Positions 45,001-56,250 of a stretch of 64,000 nt of DNA are shown here, piece by piece. A model generated the notes under the pieces. It did not search any database, was not told the origin of the DNA, and saw only the letters and a list, made by a program, of their open reading frames with translations. Position 1 is the first letter of the stretch, and the number at the start of each line of letters is the position of its first letter. Source of the DNA: Nematopogon swammerdamellus (Eukaryota; Arthropoda; Insecta; Lepidoptera; Adelidae). The DNA lies in NCBI GenBank assembly GCA_946902875.1, contig OX336345.1:13981395-14045394 (forward strand), written 5' to 3'. Made by a program: the position numbers and the translations under genes.

Positions 45001-45138
45001 TCAACTGTTTATTTATTTCTATTAACAAACAGAAGAAGAGAAGCAGAAGTACAAAGGATACATCTCACTTGACCCGTTATATATTCACTCCTGCAGTCAC
45101 CATTTCGTTAATGGAACATTATGGCCTTTTGCAGCAAA
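42051..45138. other. Three kb without a supported gene
   Basis: Contains a CTGTGAGTCTGT-like run near 42297-42330, a GC palindrome CCCGAGGGCTCGGG at about 43007-43020, a short CTTTTGCCGGCGGCTTTGG remnant near 43995, and a C10 run near 44098. ORFs of 78-99 codons on both strands show no domain. Part is probably decayed repeat. Confidence 0.4.
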
Positions 45139-45225
45139 CACCGTGTAGGGCCGGTACTTAAAAGAATAACCCCACTGCATATCTCCCCGTGCATGTCGTA
45201 AAAGGCGACTAAGGGATAAGGACAA
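45139..45225 (+). mobile_element. Isolated SINE type A head
   Basis: CACCGTGTAGGGCCGGTACT through GTCGTAAAAGGCGACTAAGG is the type A head alone. After GGGATAAGG it continues into unrelated sequence, with no shared body. Confidence 0.75.
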
Positions 45226-45359
45226 GATGTCGCGCTAAAGGGCGAAAGGCCAGCCACCTCTCACCTTGGAGCGGTCCTTCCACCTTGTCATGCAGTAGGT
45301 GGGTCTTCGTGCCTCACTTGCTGCTTGATAGTTATCTTGTCCGTATACTGTGCTAAACG

Positions 45360-45835
45360 TGGTGGTCGGTGTTGTGCTTTAATTTACCAGAGTACATATG
45401 GGAGTGAAAATTGGGTATGGCAGGCGAAGCATGAGAGCAGGATAAATGATGTCGAAATGCGCGCGTTGAGAGGAGTATGTGTTGAATAGTAGGAGTATGT
45501 GTGTCTGTAGAATGGATGATAGGAGACTAATGAAAGAAATTTATGGAGCGAATGTTAGTGGAAGAGTCGGGTAGGGTCGCCCTAGACGCACGTACCTGAA
45601 CCAGATCGGGCATGTGCTCGAAAAGGGTCAGGTGCGTAGTACCCGTAACCGACGAGCATGTATGAAGAACATTATGAGAGTGGAAGAGGCGGCAAAAGTG
45701 TGTCAGGATCGTGGCGCGTGGCGGTTGGGTTGTTTGCGTGGGTTGGGTCCGTTGTCTTTGCCTGCCCCACTGGGAGGCATGCAGGCGTGACGTTATGTAT
45801 GTGTATGTATGTATGTATGTATGTATGTATGAACT
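45360..45835 (+). pseudogene. RTE-like retrotransposon ORF remnant with (TATG)n tail
   Basis: Three frames share a once continuous C-terminus. They read HESRINDVEMRALRGVC (near 45431-45478), then RMDDRRLMKEIYGANVSGRV (near 45510-45570), then KGQVRSTRNRRACMKNIMRV and EEAAKVCQDRGAWR (near 45627-45720). This series is recalled from the end of lepidopteran RTE-like reverse transcriptases. Stops and frameshifts break it. A (TATG)n run at 45796-45830 forms the microsatellite-like 3' end typical of RTE elements. The minus-strand ORF across the region is a shadow. Confidence 0.82.
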
Positions 45836-46248
45836 TATAGCACAACACCGATTACTCTGCTTACCCTGATTGTCGGGATACAAAAGCGTCAGTTATGTAT
45901 GTATGTATGTATGCAGCAAACACAAGTTTTACAGCATGTATATGTACTTACAAGGTTTGGCTAACACCATATTCACATGAGATACCTTCGATTAGGTTTC
46001 CCCATTTAGCAAACGTATTATCTTATCTCACTTACGCTTACATCCAACGTTCCCATCGGGTTTTAGCTAATTCCCATATAATCCGCATGTAGTGTAGCTG
46101 TGCTGAAGACGGGGCGCCTCCGCCGCAGCCTCCGCCGTTGAGCCGCCGCTCCGACCACCGACACGACCCTGTACAATTAACATCCGAGATCGTATCGCTC
46201 CCGATAATTGGATTGTCCAATCAGACGGTAATGCAGCGGAAACCCGCA

Positions 46249-46312
46249 CCCTACTAGCACTTGCCCTATGTCGTACAAATAGTACGAAAGCAAGTGTGGC
46301 GTAGTAGAGGGG
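46249..46312. repeat. Bulged hairpin, about 64 nt
   Basis: CCCTACTAGCACTTGC and GCAAGTGTGGCGTAGTAG pair with bulges, and TCGTAC / GTACGA close a 5-nt AAATA loop. The shape is that of a small hairpin RNA or a decayed small element. Confidence 0.5.
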
Positions 46313-46718
46313 GCTGCTAACCGGCCGGCAAATTCGGGGGGCGGCAACGCGCTCTAAAACACACATATAGATGTTCAATCATTCTGCGTCCAGTGTTCGT
46401 TAACTGATTTAAATATTTACCTTTACGTTATTTCGCATCTTGAAAGAGCAAAAAACCTCAAAACGCGAACGTAGAACGCTTGAACATTAATTGCCCCATT
46501 TATGCAACAGTTTTGGAAACTGCTAAAAAAATCTTCTAGCATAAGAACAAATGAAAACTATCGAATATTACATAGGTAAATTTTGATCTAAAAGAGGAAA
46601 TTCATGTGTAATATTTTATCACATGCATATGCATTGAATTCTAAAGTAAGCAGTTAATATCCTGTAGAGAAAACTTGAAAATGTTGTAAGTATTACATAA
46701 CAAATCAACGTTACACGT

Positions 46719-47155
46719 ATAGGGTGTTGTAACGGCCAGTACATACATTTCGCCAGCGCAATCCTCATGTTTTTCCGAGACAAAAAAGTAAAAGTTTTTC
46801 TCTGAAGTGTCTAGTTTTCGAGATATAAATTTTTGAAATTTATGTTTTCGTCTAGTGTAATTTGATGCGCGCGGTGGTATGGTGCTGGCGCGGGAACGGT
46901 CAGGGTCGAAAAACTCAAGCCGCGCCGCCGCGCCGCCGCCGCGCATCTCCTCTCTCCGCGCACTCATCCCTGCTCTTGCACTGCACTCACCGTGCGCCTT
47001 TCATTCCCACGTTCGTGCGGAACATTAGATGCTTTTTACACTAAATTAATCAATTAGTTTGTAAAACTGAACTGACTGTAAATTTTTATGTAAAGGAAAT
47101 TGCGAAAAAAGTTATGTGACTTTACTATTACTATTGGCCGTTACGAAATCCTGTA
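46719..47155. mobile_element. TIR element, ~437 bp, ends TATAGGGTGTTGTAACGG
   Basis: The left end TATAGGGTGTTGTAACGGCC is matched by the inverted right end TACAGGATTTCGTAACGGCC. The centre has a GC-rich block (46862-46965) that produces long but unconvincing ORFs. No transposase is seen. Confidence 0.65.
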
Positions 47156-47588
47156 TATTATGTAGGTATTTCTCAAAAATTACGGAACTATACTCGTAAG
47201 GTGCCCGTCTCTGTCCAACGACCCAGCATGTATACCTGTTGAAGAAATACCTAAATAAGATACTGCCTGCTATAGCCAGTAGCTACGTGTGGCGTTAACT
47301 AACTCACGCGCACTTACTTACCTAAACCAATATTCGCCACGGACACTTCGATACACTGTGGACATTGATCATCAGGTCGACGAGGTTAACTAGAGGGATC
47401 GCTAGACACAAATAGATAGATGACCAAGAAAGAGATAGAGAGTCACCATCTAAAACAATAAAATATGATTCACGATTCAACAATCATAGAATTTGCATGT
47501 GGCGTCTAACTAAACCATTTATATAAAGCCGTTTGATTGTTTGAATGCTCATTTTAATTTCGAAGCACAGAGCAGCATGCGACAAAAC
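47156..47588. other. No gene seen
   Basis: No repeat family or ORF of note between two TIR elements. Confidence 0.4.
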
Positions 47589-47870
47589 GTCCCCAGCAAG
47601 CAATAACGGCCGGACATTATGTCGTTGGACAGCTCTTTCATTACCTACTGTAATTTTGTTACTATGGCGGCCAGTCTCAAATCATTGTGGGAAAATAGGT
47701 ACCTACAGCTAAAACAAAAACCTATTTTGTATTTAATATTTTTTTGCAATAATGACACAGCTTTTTTTCCACAATTATTTTAGACTGACCGCCATAGTAA
47801 TAAATGACAAGTCACGAAAAGAGCTTTCCAGCGACATATGTCTGCTCAATAACGACCGTTCGGTGGGGAC
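47589..47870. mobile_element. MITE with ~110-bp TIRs
   Basis: Left GTCCCCAGCAAGCAATAACG to TACTATGGCGGCCAGTCT is mirrored at the right (GTCCCCACCGAACGGTCGTT, TACTATGGCGGTCAGTCT). The AT-rich centre is about 60 bp. No ORF is preserved. Confidence 0.82.
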
Positions 47871-48395
47871 GCGTCCCATACATTTTTACCCATCCTCTTT
47901 ATAATTTCATTTTACATGCATGCAATACGAATATTCCAGAAATAAACTTTTTAAAATCGAAATCAGAAAATGTCTACAATACGATAGGTAAATGAGAAAA
48001 TACAATAATTAGTAATTTCGAATTTAAGCGTCTTGAAAGAGAGGCTAGGTAGTGGCAATGTATCAATAGAGGATACAATCAGTAATAAATAACTCGTTAA
48101 TCGCCAATAAGACGCGGTATCGCATTATCGCTCTATCCTGAACCCACCACGACTCGCACAAGATCGCTTTCGAAGCTGACTCAATTGCTATTCAGTTCGT
48201 CTCCTGCTAAGGTAGGGCTGGAATCCTCAGTGTTAACGACGTTGGTTGATCTGACTCCTTACAACTATAATCGCACATATAGCACAGGGTATGACAGGGT
48301 GTTCGAAGATAGTGGTAATACGGTGGCTGAGATATATTGCTTGCATAATGATTGGGCATATGAAAAAATGTAAACAAAAACATTGTGTAGTATTA
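47871..48395. other. No gene seen
   Basis: AT-rich. Short ORFs only. Confidence 0.4.
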
Positions 48396-48640
48396 TTTTT
48401 TTTATGTAATCCGGTATGGGTGACTGAGTTGGAGGGGCCGAAGCGCCGGCTCCGACCAGCCAATATCACCTCCGAGAAGGTAGGTGCCATACCGGAGACT
48501 TCCCTGGATTGCTGGCTATACTGGACTAGAGGAGAACACAACCGTGGCTGCTATGCGGCCATCTTCCATCCAGTACGGTGGTACGAACCCAGTTGGCTAC
48601 AATTTGAGCCTACCACCTAGTAAGGGGCAAGGGCAAGGGG
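48396..48640 (-). mobile_element. Diverged SINE subfamily, reverse orientation
   Basis: On + it starts TTTTATGTAATCCGGTATGG, contains CCATCCAGTACGGTGGTACG and ends CCTACCACCTAGTAAGGGGC. The last part matches the complement of the shared body head-side, while the first half (CCAGCCAATATCACCTCC) differs from other copies but recurs at 57064-57125. So it is a sister subfamily. Confidence 0.7.
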
Positions 48641-49439
48641 TATTTATGACGAAACTAATTCCTAAAACTGGAAGTTATAGGTTAATATTCAAAAATTACA
48701 TAATAACAAAATAGTTTGCCTAAAATCTGACATATTAAAGCTTTCAAACTGCAAATCATAGGTATTTGGAAATATGTACATAGAGAAATCAATAGAAAAA
48801 ACAAATTATTATTTGAGACAGTACATTTTCAGAATTATATGTTTCATTAACATATAAATGAAAATATTTAATCTTTTAATGAATACTACGTCTGTCTCAG
48901 TGGTTTTTTTTATAAAATCTATTTGGCCACTGAATCCGTCACCTACAGGAGAAGCGCCATGAATGAACCGAGATTTCTCGTGGAGCGATTTATGCTGAAG
49001 TTGACTGCTTCTCGTGTTTGTTAAGTGAGTTCTGTTGCCAATCATGTCAGCATATGCTGCGGTTTGCTACGGGAAGCTTTTAGTTCAGCAGACTTAAAGA
49101 CAAACTCGAAACATGGGCGCTAAACTTACTCTTGAATGTTGTAAAGCGGTGTTAAAGTTTTTATACCTTCACTGTCTTTCATAGAAGCTTTTCTACACGA
49201 TCAACATGATACTGAAAATAATATATATTGTATTGTATATTATATAAACTGTAATTCATATGTATTCTTGTATACATTTTTATTAACTAGTACGTGTTTA
49301 TATGTAGTTAATGATAGTTTATTGTATTTATATTCATTGGGTATATTATATTTTACATTCCCACACTCAAGTCTTTTGCTACTACCTACTTATATTTCAC
49401 AACATACGACTTTCAAACATCAAAAGATTATATTCATTT
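48641..49439. other. No gene seen
   Basis: AT-rich sequence without recognisable repeat or coding region. Confidence 0.4.
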
Positions 49440-49554
49440 TTATGTTTCCGGATTAACAGTAGTAGGTTTAAAGACTTACATAAGTCGACGATTCGCCCGC
49501 TACGTAAGCGGGCGAAACGTCTTTAAACCTACTACTGTTAATCCGGAAACATAA
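49440..49554. repeat. Perfect 36-bp inverted repeat around a second hairpin
   Basis: Bases 49440-49475 (TTATGTTTCCGGATTAACAG and onward) are exactly complementary to 49519-49554. In the centre TTCGCCCGCT (49492-49501) pairs with AGCGGGCGAA (49507-49516) around an ACGTA loop. So one hairpin is nested within another, with no mismatches in either stem. Confidence 0.88.
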
Positions 49555-49615
49555 CAAAGTGATTCTATAAGGGTTCCGTTTTTTCCTCCTTTGAGGTACG
49601 GAACCCTAAAAATGA
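49555..49615 (+). repeat. 3' tail of a CAAGTGCGAGTC-family repeat
   Basis: AAGGGTTCCGTTTTTTCCTC and GGTACGGAACCCTAAAAA match the end of the copy at 25461-26008. Confidence 0.65.
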
Positions 49616-49639
49616 ATATAATTAATAACAGAGTAAATT

Positions 49640-49775
49640 TAAAAACATCCAAAGGTTAACTGGGAGAAATCCCTGTAAGGGATCCATATTTGCCCCTCAT
49701 GTAAATTGTGTAACGAGCTTGTTTCTGTAAAATGTTTTGGGGCAATAAAGTATTTCTATCTATTTATCAATCTAT
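49640..49775 (+). mobile_element. Probable LINE 3' UTR end
   Basis: CAAAGGTTAACTGGGAGAAA, TGTAAAATGTTTTGGGGCAA and ATAAAGTATTTCTATCTATT resemble the 3' UTR of the LINE at 40320 (AAAGGTTGGCTGGGGGAGAA). It ends in a short tetranucleotide-like tail. Confidence 0.5.
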
Positions 49776-50223
49776 TATATCTATCTTAGTTTATGTAATT
49801 TTCAAGATGTGTAAAGGAAAGTTGAACATTCTCACGACATGGAGAGTTGTAGAACAAAAGTTGTATTCATTTCGGATACCTCTTTCGGGTTTTACAAGTA
49901 CGTAAAGCACGGTATTTATTTTAATAAGGTGTATTATTTTTGAAGAACACGTACGAGTACACGAGTTAATAAAGTTACTAACGAAGGTAAACATTGGCTT
50001 CGTGTACCAAGTTATTCAAATTCGAACTCACGGCTTTATTTTACAAGATACCAACATGTGTGTATGGTTTCTAACAAGTTTACCAAAATAAGATCCTCTT
50101 TGCAGTAATAAACGAATTTCCTATTCGTTTGGTTGCCACTATTCAAAAAAAGAAGAAGAAGATCCTCTAACACTCTCTCGGCAGAGAAGGAAGACCGCGG
50201 AAATTTTTTAACTAGAGGACATA

Positions 50224-50535
50224 TTTTTTTTATGGATACTGACACGGTTGGCTACATCACCTACAACATCCGTGATGTCAGCCCAACTAGGTGGCATGTC
50301 AGTGCTTCCCTTCGGTCGTGCCGGCTACACTGAACTGGACGGAAAACACAAACTATTTACATAGCCGTTTCGACCGACGACGTTTCATTCAGTGCGGTGG
50401 TATAAACCCGGGTGGGTTAAACCCTACCACCTAGTAATATAAGAAGGGAGTCATATCCCTTAGTCGCCTTTTACGACATACACGGGGAGAGATGCAGTGG
50501 GGGTATTCTGTTAAGGTACCAGCCCCACACGGTAC
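50224..50535 (-). mobile_element. SINE family, type A head, body shortened
   Basis: On + a T-run and TATGGATACTGACACGG begin the copy, and it ends CCCCACACGGTACAA. The TAACACCGGGTG piece of the body is missing (CAGCCCAACTAGGTGG), a small internal deletion. Confidence 0.88.
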
Positions 50536-50636
50536 AATCCATGGGCATCATGGATAATAGACATTACAAACAACCTATTCTGTCCCTCTGTCGTAGGTAC
50601 TGTTACTCTTTGGAGGGCACCGTCAAAGAGTTTGTA

Positions 50637-50682
50637 TTACGTCGCTGCGCTAGCGACGTAATAGATACAAACTCTTTGGGCA
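50637..50682. repeat. Hairpin with repeated CAAAGAGTTTGTA arms
   Basis: CAAAGAGTTTGTA and TTACGTCGCT on the left pair with AGCGACGTAA and TACAAACTCTTTG on the right, with a 4-base bulge on the right arm. It is flanked by direct GGGCACCGT copies (about 50626 and 50683). A related palindrome with CCAAAGAGTTT lies at 60888. Confidence 0.75.
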
Positions 50683-50739
50683 CCGTATTTAATCACACCT
50701 AGCCTGTACTAATTGTATGCATGAATTAATTTTATATTG

Positions 50740-51060
50740 AAAATAAAATGCCTTTATTTATTTTGAATGAAGTGAAGGAATAAAAGGATGTGCTATTTAT
50801 TGGAAACAACCGAAAGGTAAAATAACATTCCTGTATGATTTTCTTAGGTATAAATAACAGAAACAGCTTACACATAATATCTAGAAAATTAAAACTAAAA
50901 CTAACTTAAAACAAAATTAACCTAAAAATACATTTAGTTTAGCGGGGCACACCCCCGGGATAGTGCCGAGGACGCCGGCATCGTCCCCCGTCTGGATAGC
51001 CAGGCTATTTGCCGGAAGTCGGAAGTAGGCGAGGCATGAGAGGTGACCTATGGCGGCTGC
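50740..51060 (-). mobile_element. Possible LINE 3' end, reverse orientation
   Basis: AAAATGCCTTTATTTATTTT is the complement of a polyadenylation-like end. It is followed by AAAACTAAAACTAAC low complexity and a GC-rich block (GGATAGTGCCGAGGACGCCG) that could be pol sequence. No readable frame of length is kept. Confidence 0.35.
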
Positions 51061-52039
51061 CATACTTGACCCTATCTCCTGAGGAAAAGCTGTCGCCTTC
51101 TCCGACTAAAAAACTGTCCCTAAACCACGAAATAAACTCGTTAATTATGTACTGTTTCGTACTTAACCCTTCTACGGTCAACTGTAATATATTTCATTCG
51201 TTTCTTACATAACGTCACGTCTACTTCTAAATGGGGTAGGCAGACACCGCGGATCTCGAACCCAGTTGCCATAGTCGAAGTGCCACTATCCTCCTGACAC
51301 ACCTCTGACGCATCATAATCTTATTGAAATCTATTTATTATATTTTACACGACGACTGAACGCTAAGGAGATGGAGATTATAGATTTTTAATCGTTAATT
51401 ATTGTTTTCTGTAATTATTACCGATTGCCTAATTATTACCATTTTCATTCGGAGTTTTTAGATGGTACAGTGCAAACATTTTATTCGAGATACCTGCTTA
51501 AAAATATTAACCTAAAATTAAGGTCCCTCCGAAATAAATAATTATTTATTGTTAATCTTGACAGTTGTATGAAACTTTTCAGAGTTTGTCATCCGTTTTC
51601 AGTGGTTAAGTTGCCACATCAAAGTGTGCGCGTTTGCGCTCTAAATATGCACCGTTTCATTGAGGTATTCTCTCAGAAATGGCATTGGAATACTTCACAT
51701 ACATTTTATCTTGTCAATATTTGGTCGGCATGTACTCAATTTGCGCGAATATTATACTCCCAATTTATACTCCCAATATTGTAAGAGGGTAGAGGAGAAA
51801 ATACATTTCGAAATAGAAACTGAAAAAACCGACCGTAAGCGTAAAATATCTTGTGAACAGCGCCGGTGTAAAACTAAATTTAAAATTCATTCATAAATCA
51901 TAATAACAGAGATATGCATGCATATGTATATTTGTATTTCGTCTTAGTGCACTGTTGAATGTGTGTGATAAGTTGATGCCGCGTCTAGATATACTATATT
52001 TTCGTGCAGTTTTATGCACTGTTGGTTAGCGCTTCCACC
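51061..52039. other. No gene seen
   Basis: Short overlapping ORFs only, with AT-rich composition and no motif. Confidence 0.4.
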
Positions 52040-52235
52040 ACTCGGTTCAGTCAGGAGGGTACAATCGCTATTTTGTTCCAGTGCACTTCGCCGCTGACCC
52101 GCCTCCGCCGCCGCCGCCGCTCGCCGCCATCATTGAATTTTGAGTTTTGACAGAGCTTTTTACATCCACTTTATCAGCTCGGACCAGCCGCGTTGCAGTT
52201 GTGGGTACTTTTGGACCAAAGAGTTTTAACACTGG
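52040..52235 (+). promoter_or_regulatory. GC-rich block with CCG repeats, possible promoter/first exon
   Basis: TTCAGTCAGGAGG near 52047 resembles an arthropod initiator. (CCG)n follows at 52101-52120, then unique sequence, and a donor-like GGAAGGTATAG near 52235. No matching coding exon was found downstream in the window, so a real gene start is only a possibility. A minus-strand ORF over the CCG run gives poly-Gly and is not called. Confidence 0.2.
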
Positions 52236-54183
52236 AAGGTATAGAGGTACCATGAAGGTACCTAATAAGTATCATTATTTTTCTATATACAGACAGTTCT
52301 ACCAGGATACTTAGGGGGAAATAAAGGTAAATTTAAATTAGGTACCTAATATTTTTTATTTCTAAAAATTACTTTATCTACAAAATCAGCAGCAATAAAA
52401 GAGAGTGAATATGATTTAAAAGCAGAGGGTTCTGTGCCCATTCCTTTCTTTCTTGCAAAGCGATGGCGTGCGGACACAGGTGCAGGTCCGCTCTATCTGT
52501 ACGCAATTTTTGAAATTTCAAGGAGATAATTAGAAGTATAAGAAGATAACTGTCAGTTCTTCTTCGCATTGAATTTAGAACTGGCGGAGTTTTCGACATG
52601 TCCAAGCGTAGGTTACCTACCTATGGATGAAATTATACAATAAACAATAAGAAACACTTAGGGGTAAAGTCCCGTAAACAGACGGACGGACAGACAGGCA
52701 TCAGACCGATTTAATTAGGCCGTGAAAGAACATCATTTAGGGAAACCTAACTAGTTTCAGTACTTGAGACGTACTATTTTATTGACTTACTAATTAACCG
52801 AAACGTCGACTGGGGAAGAAATGATCATGGAGACCAAATAATGGCTAATTTTATCAGAATTATTATTTCAAGGGACGTCGCGACGTTCAATAACGGACCA
52901 TTTTTTTTACCTCTGCGAATTTTCCTCCACCTAATAAGTTGGTACTATAGGCGAGCTTCGATTCGAGCCCGGTTTGGCAGCAATAAAACAAATTTGGCAT
53001 TTTATTCTAGACCTTTGAGTTGTAGGAAGGTAGGTGTGCATATTGAATGTGTTAAACAAATTCCGTGCGGTGAACCAACACGTGGTCATACTTTCACTCC
53101 ATTCCTACAATTTTATTGAACTCTTTAAGTCTGAAAAGTTTCACCGAACGTGTTATGAAAATTGAAGTATAGGCACGCAAGTATGTATAAGCTTTTACCG
53201 AGCTGCGGATAGGGATCGGCGAGTGATAGGATGGAAAATTGTGCGGTTAAATTTTCATAAAATTGAACCATATATAGATTAACTCGAGCGGGCGCATGTA
53301 AGGGTAGAAAATTGTAATGCCGCTGGGAAATATTGAGAAGTTAGTCCTTGTATGAGCGCCTGTATTTAATATAATAATAATAAAAGACTGTATGTATACT
53401 GTGCTCCGTTCAGTTTAAAAATATATCGTAATACACTCTTAGTTTACATTATGAACTGGCGGCATCTCATGCGACTTGCTATCATGATGAGCTTTTACAA
53501 CTCCAGTAAAAGAAAACACCGCGAGGAAAAATGCATGAAAGCCAATCCACGGTTGAGTTTAGATTACATTCACAAAAATAAAAGTAATACATACCTACAC
53601 TCGTGAGTCAGCAATGTATTTAGAAAATATATAATTCCATACCTAATTAAATAAAGGTAAAAGTTTAAAACTATTATCCGTCACGTTAAACATTTGCATA
53701 GTGGCCAGATACTTTAAGCACAGCGAAAAGACGCTTCTAGAAAAACTTTCCGAAAGTTTACAAGAAAATCTCTCGCCTTGCACATCGGTAGTTGTTTCAG
53801 GGAAGTATCCCGGCGTGCCGCGGCCGGCTTCCCAGGAATACCAACAAGGTGCAAAGCGGCCGGTTTCTTCTGAAGTCGTCCGTTGACAAACTTGCCCATT
53901 ACAATGTCTTCTTGTTGCGCATCTCCGGCGCGCGCCGCCTCCGCTGAGACTCAGTGCTCAATAATGCATAGAGCATTATGTAGCCTGTTCAAAGAAAGCA
54001 AAGTGCCGGAGAGTTCTGCAGGTCTATTCCAAGCGTCTCACTCTGGGTGGAAAAGCTTTCTATCAGCCCGACATTGCATTCGGCACATCACAGAATGTCC
54101 ATGGGTATTGTTAAGACACCTGCTCTTAGGTGCGACGATGCCAAATGTCGCGCTTTCCATATTCTTAATGTCTATTCATCATC
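52236..54183. other. No supported gene; one conserved-looking block
   Basis: A CAAGTGCGAGTC-family tail with GACGGACGGACAGACAGG is at about 52656-52755. The block 53700-54120 has higher GC and overlapping ORFs of up to 109 codons in several frames, none with a domain or splice sites. It may be an exon or regulatory block, but the evidence is too thin for a call. Confidence 0.35.
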
Positions 54184-54214
54184 CATTACACTGTACACCG
54201 GGTACAGTGTAATG
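54184..54214. repeat. Perfect 13-bp hairpin, 5-nt loop
   Basis: CATTACACTGTAC (54184-54196) pairs exactly with 54202-54214 around ACCGG. Confidence 0.8.
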
Positions 54215-54973
54215 ATTCGTCATATTTTAACATTTAACATTTAGCATTTTGCTAGTTCGATTATCAAAGCGAAGAAGAACTGGCAAGAAACGGCGCTGGA
54301 TACAATTTTTTTTACGCCCACATAGTCTACATTTATAAAAGTGTTTGCCACTGTTTACATAGTACGAGTCATCGATATTTCTAAAAAAATATCACAAATA
54401 CAACATTTCGTTTGCATAAGCGTAAACCATTCATATAACATATTGGAGCCAACTGGAGGAGGCCAATCTCCGCAAACAGCACCCGTTCACGAGCACCACG
54501 CCAGGGCCAGCCATCGCCTCCCTCAGCCATATTTGAGGGTGAGAGGCGACCCGGACCAAGCGTCACCGTCAGCAAAGACCTTAAATCATTTAATGGTTGC
54601 ATGGAGGAAAAAGCTTGAGAACTACTTTAGATCTTTTTATTTTGTCAATTTGAGTAGGTAGAGCAATTTATTTTGTGTGATACAGTTTTTTTCAGTCAAC
54701 CTTGCTTACATTAGCATTGTTAGTGAGCAGGTAGGTTCCCTCGTAGTTTTTTTCTACATTGGAGTGAGGAACATACTTATTATATACCTTATTCGTACAT
54801 GAAAACACGAAAGCGAATTCGCGGAAAAAATGAATTAAAGCCTGAAATCTCTCGTATGAGAGGCCGCCATCTTGTTTGCTAAGGTTGCCAGTGTTTGCTT
54901 CTACACAACAAGTACGTGATAGATAATAATTTAACACAATAATAATTTATAACTCAAGTAATAATACAATATT
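54215..54973. other. No gene seen
   Basis: A GC-rich segment near 54450-54560 (GGAGGAGGCCAATCTCCGC) may be decayed mobile sequence. It gives overlapping ORFs on both strands without domains. Confidence 0.35.
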
Positions 54974-55560
54974 CCGTCCATGCTGGAGCCACCTGGCCTT
55001 AGCCGCGGTGACCATAAGAGACCTGACGGCATGACCCTACTGCCGTGGAGCCGGGGGAGGGCTCTAGTGTGGGACGCCACATGCGTGGACACCCTGGCCC
55101 CCAGCCATGTTCCCGTTACCTCCTTGTCTGCCGGGGCCGCGGCAAACAAGACTGCCGCCGCCAAGACGAGACTGTATAGCTCGCTGCGTGACCGCTTTGA
55201 GTTTCACCCTTTCGCCGTGGAGACTTTGGGACCATGGTCGTCTGAAACCAAGGTTTTCACGGAGAAGCTGGGAAAGCTTCTCGCGGAGAGGACTGGCGAC
55301 CGTCGTTTCAAAGCATTCCTTAAACGGCGGATTAGTATTGAGATTCAGAGGGGTAACGCGGCGAGCGTACTGGGTACACTTGGCGTCGGCAGAGACGGGG
55401 CTTCGGCGGACTTTTCAGAAATTTATTTTTTGTAGGTTTTCTGGATATTAATTTTAGATTAGTTTTAGTTTTAGTGTATTAGTGTACTTATAGTTGTATT
55501 TTGTAGGCTGTTGTGTATAATTTAAATTAATAAAATATTCTTGACTTTTTTTACAATTTA
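54974..55560 (+). mobile_element. Non-LTR retrotransposon ORF C-terminus and 3' UTR
   Basis: The frame from 54980 to the stop at 55433-55435 reads MLEPPGLSRGDHKRPDGMTL, WSRGRALVWDATCVDTLAPS, AVETLGPWSSETKVF and RRISIEIQRGNAASVLGT. This succession, RPDG..L.PWS.G+.L.WD.TC.DTLAPS then ETLGPW and QRGNAAS, is recalled from the C-terminal domain downstream of LINE reverse transcriptases in many invertebrates. The RT and endonuclease are missing. About 120 bp of 3' UTR ends in TTAATAAAATATTCTTGAC. It is a 5'-truncated copy, and its frame is still open, so fairly young. Confidence 0.85.
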
Positions 55561-56250
55561 ACCCTTGATTTAAACTCAAGTAATAGCTCAGTATAAGTAA
55601 TATCACAATGATTACTTTGTGCGTGCCTCACTTGGAATCGCGCCGCAGACAGCATAATATGTATGTATAGAGAATAGGTACTATTTCTAGATCGGCTGTG
55701 ACTGCACAATCGATTGTCTGTGAATGTATCAAGGTACCAATGTTGTATCAATGAAGACTTTGGTTGTTCCGACTACACAGAATAGCGGGTCTATCGGGAA
55801 CCACTCTACACCAAAATTAGAAAGATTTTAACCAATAGCCATATCGAGTGCGCAACTTAAAACTTCTGATTGGTTGAAATCGAGCGAGGTAACGGTAAGC
55901 TTGAGTCGAGTGGTTATGGGTAGATCTGGCTGGACAGAAAATAATTATTTTTCAAAGCCATTTCGATCGAACTTCAGTGCGTAGGTTCATTAATTATCTA
56001 ATTAATTTGCTATCTATAATTTAGATTGACTGTTGATTGAAAGGATCACAAAGGAAACCGGATAGACGAGACAATTTGCCCTCTCGTTAGCTTAGTTTAG
56101 GTCGACGGCATCGCCAGCTAAGTGATTGATATCACCTGACAAGTAATAATGATGTTGATGTACCAATTGATTAGCGCAGAAGTGATGGAGAGGGCGTCCG
56201 TAACACTCGCGTATAGCGTATCCCCGGAGACTAAACTGTGAGATTAGGTA
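55561..56250. other. No gene seen
   Basis: No repeat of the window is recognised here and ORFs are short. Confidence 0.4.

Noticed and set aside
45527..45883. 118-codon minus-strand ORF
   Set aside because: It is antisense to the RTE-like remnant, whose plus-strand peptides are recognisable.
53700..54212. Possible exon(s) with higher GC
   Set aside because: Several frames are open on both strands and none shows a motif, start or splice support.
54980..55435. Host gene with EPPGLSRGDHKRPDG protein
   Set aside because: The motif series is that of a LINE C-terminal domain, and a retroelement-like 3' UTR follows; so it was classed as a mobile element.
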